Source: Caldilineaceae bacterium (GTDB lineage: Bacteria > Chloroflexota > Anaerolineae > Caldilineales > Caldilineaceae). From it: a stretch of DNA of 64,000 nucleotides. The stretch covers positions 1 to 64,000 of the forward strand of contig JACKBA010000023.1 in NCBI GenBank assembly GCA_020634815.1. Direction: 5' to 3'. This document shows, piece after piece, positions 25,801 through 32,324 of the stretch; position 1 is the first letter of the stretch; the number at the start of each line of letters is the position of its first letter. Made by a program: the position numbers and the translations under genes. The notes below the pieces were generated by a model. That model was not told where the DNA came from, searched no databases, and worked only from the letters and a program-made list of their open reading frames with translations.

Positions 25801-26249
25801 TGCTGCTTGAGTTGCGCCCCGGTGCGGTCACCCAGGCGCGGCTGGACGATTTGATCCGACAACTCATCGAGGCGAGCGTGGGCCGCGGGCATACCACCGT
25901 GCACTTTGTCGCTGACGGCCAGCGTCCCCTGCCCGACGACGTGAAAGTGGCGCTCTATCGCATTGCGCAGGAGGCGCTCAACAACATCGTCAAGTATGCC
26001 AAGGCGAACACAGTCAGCGTGGACCTGCGCCAGCAGCCCATGGGCGTCCGCCTGAGCATCAGCGACGACGGCGTCGGCTTCGATCCGGCGGCGGTGCGGT
26101 CGGGGCACATGGGCCAGCGTATCATGCGCGAACGGGCCGAGAGCATCGGCGCCCGCTTTGCCGTGCAAAGTGAAATCGGCCATGGCACCATTGTCATGGT
26201 AACCTGGAATGATCCGGATTGGCAGGAGTCAGAGGGAGAAGAAGCGTGA
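22890..26249 (+). CDS. Two-component propeller histidine kinase, NarL/LuxR-partner type
   Basis: About 1119 residues from the ATG at 22890; a GTG at 22848 is possible but less likely. A signal segment (CCALGLLLLSAGQMHA) is followed by some 13 beta-propeller 'reg_prop' units. These are recognised by repeated L--N-V-A-L-ED--G-LW-GT--GGL--FD motifs, two seven-bladed propellers in relatives such as hybrid BT4663-type sensors. Then come a Y_Y_Y immunoglobulin-like domain (residues about 750-835), one TM helix (FMMMMLLVGGIGW), a coiled coil, the HisKA_3 helix with phospho-acceptor His in ARDLHDAVTQ (about 921), and an HATPase domain (QEALNNIVKYAKA, DDGVGFD). The periplasmic propellers probably bind a polymer or small ligand. 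It overlaps the response-regulator gene by four bases. Confidence 0.93.
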   Translation: MLQRWSIAIVRCRQGVRWRALCCALGLLLLSAGQMHARDGVAQEQPPFAPPTPARFERLGLEDGLSQNAVLAMLQDRHGFLWFGTQDGLNRYDGYTFVVYKNDPDDSNSLSLNSVLALHEDDDGTLWIGTWGGGLNHFDPQSNLWLRYRHDDADATSLCGDTVTALLDDGAGTLWVGTNEGGLCAFDRETRTFTPYRHDPADPASIAANAVSTLALDKDGALWVGTGGFGIPGAGLDRLDRSSGIFTHFRHDVLDAESLSSNTISAVLPDSDGTLWVGTGGFSLTGAGLNHLDPATGRAVRYRHNPAEPASLASDDIIDLYRDSAGDLWIGTWGGGVDRLPKQEGTASFVHHRHDAYRPTSLSADIVWSMLEDRSGVFWFGTINGGISKINPQVQRFGLYRNHPENEHSLGFDVVGAFHEDRAGGIWIGLWGGGLDYFDRATGEFTHYRSDPVIEGGLTNDTISAIFEDEAGNIWIGSFDGLFKLDRTTGAFTHFTNDPTEPNSLVNDSVYRIASAGDGRLWLGTLGGLDLFDPAAGTFTHFLHDDADPASLPDNQVTALYHARDGRLWLGTWHGGLAYLDPAAWADGEVRFVSYQHDPDDPSSLSDNSVWAIHEDHTGGLWVGTQVGLNRLDGGGRTFTRYREKEGLPNNAVLCIEEDQRGYLWIATNNGLAHFNTVLPSFRNFDERDGLQSNEFNSGACLRSRNGELYFGGVHGFNVFRPDDIQRNPAPPPVVITSFSIFNQPAPVDLTGKTPIDLTYDESFIAFEFAALDYHAPQKNRYAYKLEGFDEGWVDAGSRRYAGYTNLPGGEYLFRVRGSNNDGTWNEAGVAIPLRVTPPVWQTGWFRGGAVFMMMMLLVGGIGWRINNIRVQNRRLERTVAEQTAELRREIEQRQQAEAALAQKAAEEAVAAERTRLARDLHDAVTQTLFSASLTAEVLPELWEADPADGRATTEELRQLTRGALAEMRTLLLELRPGAVTQARLDDLIRQLIEASVGRGHTTVHFVADGQRPLPDDVKVALYRIAQEALNNIVKYAKANTVSVDLRQQPMGVRLSISDDGVGFDPAAVRSGHMGQRIMRERAESIGARFAVQSEIGHGTIVMVTWNDPDWQESEGEEA

Positions 26250-26884
26250 GTGAGCCCAAAGTAATTCGTGTAATGATTGTTGACGACCATGCCGTCGTGC
26301 GTGGCGGGCTGAGCAAGTTTCTCCAGGTGCACAAGGATCTGGAGCTGGTCGGCGAGGCGGAGAATGGCAAGGAAGCCATCCGGCTGGCCGGGCAACTGCA
26401 CCCCGACGTGGTGTTGATGGATCTGAAAATGCCCGAGATGGACGGCGTGGCCGCCACGCGCGAGTTGCGCCAGCGCCACCCCAATACGCGCGTGCTCGTG
26501 CTGACCAGCTTTGCCGAGGACAACATGGTGCAGGGCGCGCTGCAAGCCGGCGCCACTGGCTATCTGCTCAAGAATGTCTCGGTGAGCGAGCTGGCCAATG
26601 CCATACGCGCCGCACATGCGGGCCGCATGACCCTCTCCTCGGAAGCGACGGAGGCGCTGGTCCACGCCGCGGCGCATCCCATCGTGCCGGCCGACGAGCT
26701 GACCGAGCGCGAGCGCGAGGTGCTGGCGCTCATGGTCGACGGCCTGAGCAACCAGGAGATCGCCGACCGCCTCTTTCTCAGTCTGGGCACGGTCAAGTTT
26801 CACGCCGGCAACATCTACTCCAAGCTGGGCGTGGACAGCCGCGTGGCCGCAGTGACCATGGCAATCCAGCGGCGGCTCGTCTAG
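26246..26884 (+). CDS. NarL/FixJ-family response regulator
   Basis: A 212-residue regulator starting at a GTG (26246) that overlaps the kinase stop codon (GTGA). A GGGAGAAGAAG stretch directly upstream serves as the ribosome-binding site. An earlier ATG at 26219 would add nine unlikely residues. The receiver has the acidic pair Asp13-Asp14, phospho-acceptor Asp59 (VVLMDLKMPEMDG), Thr in VLTS and Lys in LLKN. The C-terminal LuxR helix-turn-helix is LTEREREVLALMVDGLSNQEIADRLFLSLGTVKFHAGNIYSKLGV. NarL-type regulators bind 7-bp half-sites arranged 7-2-7. Three perfect 7-2-7 palindromes lie immediately downstream at 26993, 28730 and 29543, so these are its probable targets. Confidence 0.95.
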   Translation: MSEPKVIRVMIVDDHAVVRGGLSKFLQVHKDLELVGEAENGKEAIRLAGQLHPDVVLMDLKMPEMDGVAATRELRQRHPNTRVLVLTSFAEDNMVQGALQAGATGYLLKNVSVSELANAIRAAHAGRMTLSSEATEALVHAAAHPIVPADELTEREREVLALMVDGLSNQEIADRLFLSLGTVKFHAGNIYSKLGVDSRVAAVTMAIQRRLV

Positions 26885-26992
26885 CCTGTCCCTCCCTGTA
26901 CGCCGGCCGCCGGTGGGCACGTCCCGCCCCGGCGACCGGCGGATTGTGCCGGCCATCCCTGCGCGCCGGCCCTTCCACTTCAACCCCATCAC

Positions 26993-27008
26993 CTGTCCGG
27001 ACGGACAG
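26993..27008. promoter_or_regulatory. Palindrome 1, CTGTCCG-GA-CGGACAG (putative NarL-type operator)
   Basis: Two exact 7-base inverted half-sites separated by two bases. It lies 80 bases upstream of a GCGCGAAACTAGAG element (27073-27086) that resembles the promoter -10 region of the other two units, and 123 bases before the start at 27131. The 246-base gap around it contains no gene. Confidence 0.75.
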
Positions 27009-27130
27009 TCAAACTCCTTTCGCTGGTCGAGTTAGACCCTTGCCCTGCGCGCGGCGACGCGTCCCCTGTTCGGCGCGAAACTAGAGGCAGCAGAGGAAGA
27101 TTCGTCAAGCGAGCACTGGAGAGGCAAACC

Positions 27131-27340
27131 ATGAGTACTATCCATTTGGGTGTCGAGGAATTGATCGCCCGTCAGCAGCCCGAGGCCATGGAGCGTTCGG
27201 TGCGCCACGCCTGGCACCTGACTGAGTTCCGGCGCTCGCTGCGCTGGTTCCCGCGCAAAGAAGTACGGTCGCAGACTCCGCAGTGGGTCAACGAGCTGGT
27301 GGTGTTCAGCACCACGCAGGCGCGGTGGGCGATGATGTGA
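27131..27340 (+). CDS. Small protein of unknown function (69 residues)
   Basis: A short, basic, Trp-rich soluble protein beginning MSTIHLGVEELIARQQPEAM. GGAGAGG seven bases before the ATG supports it as a real gene. It has no membrane segment and no recognisable domain. It is the first gene of the unit controlled by palindrome 1 and is followed 22 bases later by the receiver-like gene, then by the MBL-fold gene. The context suggests a stress- or ligand-response accessory protein. No homologous family is recognised. Confidence 0.65.
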   Translation: MSTIHLGVEELIARQQPEAMERSVRHAWHLTEFRRSLRWFPRKEVRSQTPQWVNELVVFSTTQARWAMM

Positions 27341-27362
27341 GTGTGCCGTGGAGATCGGATCG

Positions 27363-27725
27363 ATGAGCGACCACGCTGTGTTGATTGCGGCTGCCGATGC
27401 ATCCCTGCGCCGCGCGCTCAAGACCGTGCTGACGACGCGCCTGCACATGGCCGTCGTCGGTGAGGCGTGCGACGGCGACGAGTTCTATGCGGCCGCGGCC
27501 CGGCTGGAGCCGGCCTTTGCGCTGCTCGACTGGTCGCTCACCGGGCTCTGTTGTGACGGCGACGACGATGCGTGTCTTGCACGCCTGGCGCAGACGCCTG
27601 TAGTCGTGCTCACCGCCAACGAGGAACAGGAGGCCGCCGCGCTGGAGGCAGGCGCGGTGGCCTGTTTTCGCAAAGGCGCGGCCCCCGACCGCCTGATCGA
27701 GCTGATTGCAAAGCTCCAGAATTGA
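27363..27725 (+). CDS. Degenerate stand-alone receiver domain
   Basis: A 120-residue response-regulator-like receiver without an output domain, started at the ATG at 27363 (a GTG at 27348 is less likely). The phospho-acceptor is kept (Asp56 in FALLDWSL), as are the Thr (VVLTA, Thr84) and Lys (FRKGA, Lys104). The usual paired acidic residues of the metal pocket are reduced to AAD (Ala10, Ala11, Asp12). A Cys-Cys-Asp loop follows the acceptor. It may bind phosphate weakly or act as a decoy for the adjacent kinase. It is the second gene of the palindrome-1 unit; the MBL gene starts 8 bases later. Confidence 0.78.
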   Translation: MSDHAVLIAAADASLRRALKTVLTTRLHMAVVGEACDGDEFYAAAARLEPAFALLDWSLTGLCCDGDDDACLARLAQTPVVVLTANEEQEAAALEAGAVACFRKGAAPDRLIELIAKLQN

Positions 27726-27733
27726 GGGAGAGT

Positions 27734-28660
27734 ATGAAGCGATTCTTGCGCGTGACGGGGTGGAGCCTACTGGCCGTGGTTGTCGCATCGTCTGTCATCG
27801 TTGGCGTGCGCTTCGGCATTGCCCAGGCAGCGGTCGACCGCTTCGACCGCACGCCGCCGACCCGTCTGGAGAGCATCGGCACGGTCGAGCATCTGACGAT
27901 CCTGCCGCTCTTCGAGAAGGCGACATCCAGCACCGACCTGGCCATGGGGCATGGCGTCGGCTATCTCGTACAGACAGATGCAGGCACCATCCTGGTCGAC
28001 GTGGGCTTCAACCCGGAGAACCTCGACCCGTCGCCCATCGAGCAGAACATGGCGGCCCTGGGCGTAACGCTCGACACCATCGACACGATCTTTATCACCC
28101 ACCACCACCCCGACCACACCGGCGGCGTGACGTGGTGGCAGCAGGGCACCTTCTCGCTCGGCACGACCCAGGTCGACCTGGCAGACAAGCAGATCCTGAC
28201 GCCGATTGCGCTCACCTATCCGGGCGCAAAGCCGGAAGCGGCCGCAGCGCCGCGCGTGCTGGCGCCGGGTATCGTCGCCCTGGGTGCGATCCCCTTTGTG
28301 GATGTCTTTCCGCTCTCGCTGGTGCGCCCGCAGATGATCGAGCAGGTGCTGGCAGTGAACGTGGCAGATGTGGGGGTGATCCTGATTTCCGGCTGCGGGC
28401 ATCCGGGACTGGAACGTATGGTGGAGACGGCCGAGCAGGTGCTGGGCCAGCCTGTCGCGGGCATCGTGGGCGGGCTGCACTACGGCGAGGGGGTGACGCC
28501 GGCCGTCAATGCGGGCATCGCCCTGCTGGAAGAACACGACGCGGCGCTGGTGGCGCTTTCGCCCCACGATACGGGGGCGGCCGGGCTGAAGGCATTTGCC
28601 ACGGCCTTTGGCGCGGCCTATCACCCAGTCGCGGTCGGCGAACCGATCGTCGTCCGCTGA
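27734..28660 (+). CDS. Membrane-anchored MBL-fold hydrolase (DHPS-like)
   Basis: A 308-residue protein with an N-terminal hydrophobic signal anchor (VTGWSLLAVVVASSVIVGVRFG) and a metallo-beta-lactamase domain. The metal motif is THHHPDHTGG (H-x-H-x-D-H), with the later His in LISGCGHPGLER and the final His in GGLHYG. That GCGH/GGxH pattern belongs to the dihydropterin-phosphate-synthase-like MBL group, which has mixed and mostly unknown substrates. The domain probably faces the outside. The ATG at 27734 has GAGGGAGA upstream. It ends the palindrome-1 unit and is followed by a long hairpin at 28681-28716. Confidence 0.88.
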   Translation: MKRFLRVTGWSLLAVVVASSVIVGVRFGIAQAAVDRFDRTPPTRLESIGTVEHLTILPLFEKATSSTDLAMGHGVGYLVQTDAGTILVDVGFNPENLDPSPIEQNMAALGVTLDTIDTIFITHHHPDHTGGVTWWQQGTFSLGTTQVDLADKQILTPIALTYPGAKPEAAAAPRVLAPGIVALGAIPFVDVFPLSLVRPQMIEQVLAVNVADVGVILISGCGHPGLERMVETAEQVLGQPVAGIVGGLHYGEGVTPAVNAGIALLEEHDAALVALSPHDTGAAGLKAFATAFGAAYHPVAVGEPIVVR

Positions 28661-28680
28661 GCCAATCGAACACACGGACA

Positions 28681-28716
28681 CCGGTTATCTTGCGCCGCAC
28701 GGTGCGAGATAACCGG
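28681..28716 (+). terminator. Terminator-like hairpin after the MBL gene
   Basis: Sixteen-base arms CCGGTTATCTTGCGCC and GGTGCGAGATAACCGG with a four-base loop; the two imperfect positions can form G-U pairs. It lies 20 bases after the stop codon. The T-run is short (CTTT). Confidence 0.75.
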
Positions 28717-28729
28717 CTTTGCGCGCCAC

Positions 28730-28745
28730 CTGTCCGATCGGACAG
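28730..28745. promoter_or_regulatory. Palindrome 2, CTGTCCG-AT-CGGACAG (putative NarL-type operator)
   Basis: A perfect 16-base palindrome with the same half-sites as those at 26993 and 29543. It lies 81 bases upstream of GCGCTAAAGTAGAG (28811-28824), whose TAAAGT is the likely -10 of the gene at 28912. Confidence 0.78.
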
Positions 28746-28774
28746 ATGGCGAACTTTACCACTGCCCAGGTCAC

Positions 28775-28824
28775 TTTGAGCCACGCGCAAGGGTACGCCG
28801 TGGCTCAAACGCGCTAAAGTAGAG
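28775..28824 (+). promoter_or_regulatory. Promoter region of the 130-residue membrane protein, with an 11-bp inverted repeat
   Basis: A perfect inverted repeat TTTGAGCCACG (28775-28785) and CGTGGCTCAAA (28799-28809) is followed directly by GCGCTAAAGTAGAG (28811-28824). The repeat covers the place where a -35 element would be, and no good -35 is visible. This fits an activator-dependent promoter, or a second regulator's operator. Confidence 0.5.
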
Positions 28825-28911
28825 ATAGCCCGCCGCACACTCCCTGAGCATGAACCCGACGGCGCAGGGCCGGCAGAGAGCCGCTCACCATGGGGCGGGC
28901 ATGAGGGAACT

Positions 28912-29304
28912 ATGCAGACGAAGCAGAATCGAACACGTGGGTTGCGGGTGCTGAGCTGGATGCTGTACGTGATTGCCATCGTCGTCCTGGTGCTGGCGGC
29001 CATGGCCGGTCTCTCCATCGGCAGCGCGTCGGCTGTCGTGCCGGCGGCAACCATCGGTTTCCAATCGCCGGCGCTGCGCCCCATGTGGGACGCGCTGGTT
29101 GACGGGCTGCGCTGGCTCGGCGCGCTGGTCTTTGCGCTTGGCTTTGTGATTTCCCTCCTGTTTGCCTGTTGCGGCATCCTGCTGGGCCACGCGGCCGGCC
29201 TGGAATCCCGCCTGGCCCGCCTCGAGCACGACGCGGGCGCCGGCCATGCCACGGCGACATCCCCTGCCACGTCAACGTCCACTCCGGTCGCCCAGCCCGA
29301 GTGA
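28912..29304 (+). CDS. Two-helix membrane protein
   Basis: A 130-residue protein with two transmembrane helices: residues about 14-38 (LSWMLYVIAIVVLVLAAMAGL) and 60-92 (WLGALVFALGFVISLLFACCGILLG). They are joined by a short loop, and a Thr/Ser/Pro-rich tail follows. There is no signal-peptide cleavage site and no known domain. A G-x-C-C-G in the second helix is notable. It forms a one-gene unit behind palindrome 2, with MBL upstream and a tandem repeat downstream. Related in type to the other small membrane genes at 29688-30797. Confidence 0.7.
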   Translation: MQTKQNRTRGLRVLSWMLYVIAIVVLVLAAMAGLSIGSASAVVPAATIGFQSPALRPMWDALVDGLRWLGALVFALGFVISLLFACCGILLGHAAGLESRLARLEHDAGAGHATATSPATSTSTPVAQPE

Positions 29305-29333
29305 CCGGCTTCCCGAATTTGCAGTTCTCCCAG

Positions 29334-29495
29334 TAGTGACGACTTCAGTCGTTGCCCCTCCGGAATGCGCTTCTCCCTGTAGTGACGACTTCAGTCGTTG
29401 CCCCTTCGGAATGCGCTTCTCCCTGTAGTGACGACTTCAGTCGTTGCCCCTCTGGAATGGCGGAAGCCATGGCGGCGAATCGTGACCGACTGACT
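29334..29495. repeat. Three tandem copies of a 46-bp repeat
   Basis: Units begin at 29334, 29380 and 29426 with TAGTGACGACTTCAGTCGTT. The first two run the full 46 bases and the third changes into GGAATGGCGGAAGCCATGG. Each unit contains the self-complementary ACGACTTCAGTCGT. A related single copy lies at 21197-21265. It fills the gap between the gene at 28912 and palindrome 3, where no gene is present. Confidence 0.85.
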
Positions 29496-29542
29496 GCGCC
29501 AACGCAAGTACCCATCACCGATCGACACACTGCCGCGTTCTC

Positions 29543-29558
29543 CTGTCCGTACGGACAG
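29543..29558. promoter_or_regulatory. Palindrome 3, CTGTCCG-TA-CGGACAG (putative NarL-type operator)
   Basis: A perfect palindrome, extended to 18 bases by flanking C and G (29542-29559). It lies 81 bases upstream of GCGCTAGACTGTGG (29624-29637), whose TAGACT is the likely -10 for the operon starting at 29688. Confidence 0.78.
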
Positions 29559-29687
29559 GCCCATGCTGTCTTTGCGTCAAGGCTCAAGACCGATCCAGCG
29601 CCAGAAGACGGCTGCGGCCGGCCGCGCTAGACTGTGGGTAGAGAGTCAATATTCCTGAACCCAAACCACTGGACGATGGGGTGAGGT

Positions 29688-29804
29688 ATGCGCAGCGAAA
29701 CGAAGAGAATGCTCTGGATCTTTGCAGCCATTGCGCTGATGATCTATCTGGTGCTGCTGCCGGTCTTTTATGCGGCCGCAACCCGCTTGATGCACACACG
29801 TTGA
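29688..29804 (+). CDS. 38-residue single-helix membrane peptide
   Basis: A short open frame, MRSETKRMLWIFAAIALMIY onward, with a basic N-terminus, one hydrophobic helix (residues about 9-31) and a polar tail TRLMHTR. A GGGGTGAGG ribosome-binding site sits just before the ATG. It is the first gene of the palindrome-3 unit and the next gene follows 22 bases later. Its size and position suggest a regulatory or stabilising membrane peptide. Coding status is inferred from the start signal, hydrophobic pattern and operon position. Confidence 0.6.
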   Translation: MRSETKRMLWIFAAIALMIYLVLLPVFYAAATRLMHTR

Positions 29805-29826
29805 GCGGGCATAGAGGGAGGAAATC

Positions 29827-30222
29827 ATGTTACGGTGGGCGATTCTACTCATGTTGATCGCCGGGGCGCACTTCAGCCTGACGGTGCTGCTGCCGGCCCA
29901 TGCCGGTCGCGCCTGGCTGCTGTGGCCGGTCGCCGCCGACACACGGCCCGTCGCCCGTATCTTCGCCACCGAAGGGCGTTCTCTGACGCTGATTCTGCTG
30001 CTCATGAGCGGCAGTGCATTTCTGGCGGCGTCGGCCAGCATGGTCGGGTGGATCGTGCCGGCTGCGCTTTGGCCGTCGCTGGTCATGGCCGGCTGCTTCG
30101 GCTCGATACTGCTCTTCCTGATCTACCTGAACCGGTATGCGCTCCTGCCCCTGCTGGTCGATGCGCTGCTCCTGTGGGGCGTGACGGCCCAGCAGTGGAC
30201 GACAGCCGTGCGAGGCTTCTAG
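29827..30222 (+). CDS. Four-helix membrane protein, unknown
   Basis: A 131-residue protein with a strong ribosome-binding site (GGGAGGAAATC) before the ATG. Four hydrophobic segments are visible (residues about 4-24, 50-70, 77-97 and 101-122), joined by short loops. Arg-rich turns such as HAGRAW and ADTRPVARIF are probably cytoplasmic. No family motif is recognised. It is the second gene of the palindrome-3 unit; the next gene begins two bases after its stop codon. Confidence 0.7.
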   Translation: MLRWAILLMLIAGAHFSLTVLLPAHAGRAWLLWPVAADTRPVARIFATEGRSLTLILLLMSGSAFLAASASMVGWIVPAALWPSLVMAGCFGSILLFLIYLNRYALLPLLVDALLLWGVTAQQWTTAVRGF

Positions 30223-30224
30223 CT

Positions 30225-30797
30225 GTGGCCGTCTACGCACTGGCGATGGGTGCTGCGATCTGCGCAATGTGGGCCCTGTTTCTGGCCACCGGGCAGGTGC
30301 CGGAACTGGCTGCCGAACCGCTGCGCACATTTGGCCATCTTGCCGCCGAGTTTCTGACCGGCGCCGTCCTGATTTCGGGCGGCGCCGGTCTTTTGTTGCG
30401 TCGTGCCTGGGGCATGGCGGTCGCGCTGACCGGCTTCGGCATGCTGCTTTACGCGCTGGGGCAAGCCATCGGCTACTGGCTGGTGACGGGCGAGGTTGCG
30501 TTTGTCGCTCTCTTCACTGCGTTGTTGGCCCTGGCGCCGATTCTGCTCTGGCGCCGCCGGCCGGAACGCCGCGAGTGGCTGTTCGTTCTGCTGGGCGCCG
30601 TGCTCTATGCCACCGTGCAGACGATCGGCTACTTTGCCCAGCAGCGCGAGCTGGTCGCCACCATCATGTCTGCGTCGCTCGCGGCGGGAACGGCGGCGAC
30701 GCTCATCGCCTGGGGTAGCGGCGGGCGCGAAGGGGCGGTGGGCGACCTTCACGGCACTGTCGATCGTGCCAGGTCGTCCACCGCCCGCCCTTCGTGA
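30225..30797 (+). CDS. Polytopic membrane protein, unknown
   Basis: A 190-residue protein if started at the GTG at 30225, two bases after the previous stop. The first ATG is at 30246 and would remove seven residues. Six hydrophobic segments can be seen, among them ALAMGAAICAMWALFLATG, VALTGFGMLLYALGQAIGYWL and ATIMSASLAAGTAATLIAWG. The tail is polar and Ser/Arg-rich. It ends the palindrome-3 unit and meets the SH3 gene end-to-end 9 bases away. No transport or enzyme motif is seen. Confidence 0.65.
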   Translation: MAVYALAMGAAICAMWALFLATGQVPELAAEPLRTFGHLAAEFLTGAVLISGGAGLLLRRAWGMAVALTGFGMLLYALGQAIGYWLVTGEVAFVALFTALLALAPILLWRRRPERREWLFVLLGAVLYATVQTIGYFAQQRELVATIMSASLAAGTAATLIAWGSGGREGAVGDLHGTVDRARSSTARPS

Positions 30798-30806
30798 CTT
30801 CCCGCA

Positions 30807-31994
30807 TCAACTGCTCTGGCTGCGGTCCTCGCCGCAATCCTTGTAGTTGTAGCCGTTGCCCGCAGGCCCCAGGTCGAAGTCCGTGTGATAGACCTGGCCA
30901 TTCCAGTCGAACTCTACCGCCTTCACCCACTGGTCGCGCGCCAGCGCCACAGTGTACCAGGTATCGCTGTGCATGTCTTCGTAGTAGAGGATGATCTGGT
31001 GGTTGGTGGCCGGCCCGCGCCCCGTTCGCTGCCAACTCGTCGTCATCACACTGTCGGTCGTGCCATCGGTGATAATCCAGCGGGTGGGCGCATACCCTGG
31101 TAGTATCGGCTGCGTGTTCAGGTTCTGAATCTGCATCTCTACCTGGAAGCTGCGGTAGACCCAGGGCTTGTCCGCCATGCCGTCGACGGTGTCGAAGCTC
31201 ATGGAACTCTGCACGCACTGGTACGCTGCGCCGCTGAATTGCACATCCAGGTCACGTGCGCCGGCCGGAAGCGGCGGGATGTTGGCAGCGATGGGTGGGG
31301 CGATCTCCGGCCGGTTGCCGACCAGGAACACGGCAATCCACAATCCGTTGTCGAGCTGATACCAGTCTCCGGCCTGGTTCTGTGCTACGATGACGAGCGG
31401 CTCGTTTGCCAGCGCAACCAACGCCTGGTCGTACACCGTACCGGGGCCGCGGCGCAGAATCGCCACGTCGATGGCGTAGGCGCCCGGCCAGGCAAAGGGC
31501 GTGGGCGGTACCATCGTCGGCGTCACGGTCGGCAGGATCAGCGCCGGCGGCTCGGGCGTGGGCGTTGCTGTGGGGACGACGGCGGCGACGTCAGCGATGA
31601 TGGGCAGATCCGTGGGTGCGCCGATCTGCATAGCGGCCGGAATCCAGCCACCCGCCTCGGTGCGATACCAGGTGCAGCCAGGCGTGCAGGCTGCCACCTT
31701 GACCGCATCGCCTTCGCCGAGGCGGCCAATCAGGTCGTACTCCTCGCCCGGTCCGATGCGCACCGCAGTAGTCGCCAGGATGATGGCCATCTCCTGCATG
31801 GCTGCGCCGCGCGACGGCGAACCGGCCGGCGCCCGTCTCAACCCGGTGGTCGAGAGGTCGCCAAGCGGGGCGGCCGCGGCAACATCGCTGAATGTGGCGG
31901 AATCGCGTGTGGTCGGAATGATGGCAACGCCGACAATAAAGATCACAAACGCCAATAAGCTGAGAATGATAGCTAAACCGATTCGAGCAAACAT
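30807..31994 (-). CDS. Membrane-anchored protein with two SH3-like domains
   Basis: A 395-residue protein from the ATG at 31994, with GGAGG six bases before it; a TTG at 32000 is possible. A signal anchor (IGLAIILSLLAFVIFIVGVAII) is followed by two bacterial SH3 (SH3b) units. One is around residues 70-120 (TTAVRIGPGEEYDLIGRLGEGDAVKV, WYRTEAGGWI) and a second follows a Pro/Thr linker (VAILRRGPGTVYDQALVALAN, WYQLDNGLWI). The C-terminal 170 residues form a separate domain with Trp and Asp pairs (FDLGPAGNGYNYKDCGED). It is probably an extracytoplasmic binding protein, perhaps for cell-envelope polymer. It is transcribed alone. Confidence 0.82.
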   Translation of the reverse strand: MFARIGLAIILSLLAFVIFIVGVAIIPTTRDSATFSDVAAAAPLGDLSTTGLRRAPAGSPSRGAAMQEMAIILATTAVRIGPGEEYDLIGRLGEGDAVKVAACTPGCTWYRTEAGGWIPAAMQIGAPTDLPIIADVAAVVPTATPTPEPPALILPTVTPTMVPPTPFAWPGAYAIDVAILRRGPGTVYDQALVALANEPLVIVAQNQAGDWYQLDNGLWIAVFLVGNRPEIAPPIAANIPPLPAGARDLDVQFSGAAYQCVQSSMSFDTVDGMADKPWVYRSFQVEMQIQNLNTQPILPGYAPTRWIITDGTTDSVMTTSWQRTGRGPATNHQIILYYEDMHSDTWYTVALARDQWVKAVEFDWNGQVYHTDFDLGPAGNGYNYKDCGEDRSQSS

Positions 31995-32083
31995 GGTCAA
32001 CCTCCAGTTGATCTATCAAATGTCGCAACTTCGGTGTGATTTCGGTGCTCGTATCTGTGATACAATTGTCGCGCCCGGAAAAA

Positions 32084-32250
32084 CTTACAAACATGACATT
32101 TTTCTTTCAATTTGTCACGTAAATGGCGCTGTTTCTGCGAGCGAATCTCCATGGTCGCCGCCCGTTTTTGTGAGGGTTTGGTCTGGAATAGAGTGGAATA
32201 GCGGGCCTGTACCTGATTCTGTCGCGAGGATGTCATTCCTTACAAACATG
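32084..32250. repeat. Direct repeat of CTTACAAACATG in an AT-rich divergent region
   Basis: The 12-mer occurs at 32084-32095 and 32239-32250 in the 330-base gap between the SH3 gene and the LarA-like gene. This gap is clearly AT-richer than its surroundings and has no gene. The two copies are 155 bases apart in the same orientation and could be regulator sites for the divergent genes. Confidence 0.5.
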
Positions 32251-32324
32251 TATGAAATTGGATCGATCCTTAACAGGCCGGTCATGCTGCCAGCATGCCG
32301 AGGGGTCTTGCAGCGGGGTGACAG

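Noticed and set aside
29334..29495. Three 46-bp repeats considered as a CRISPR array
   Set aside because: The units follow head to tail with no variable spacers and no cas genes are near.
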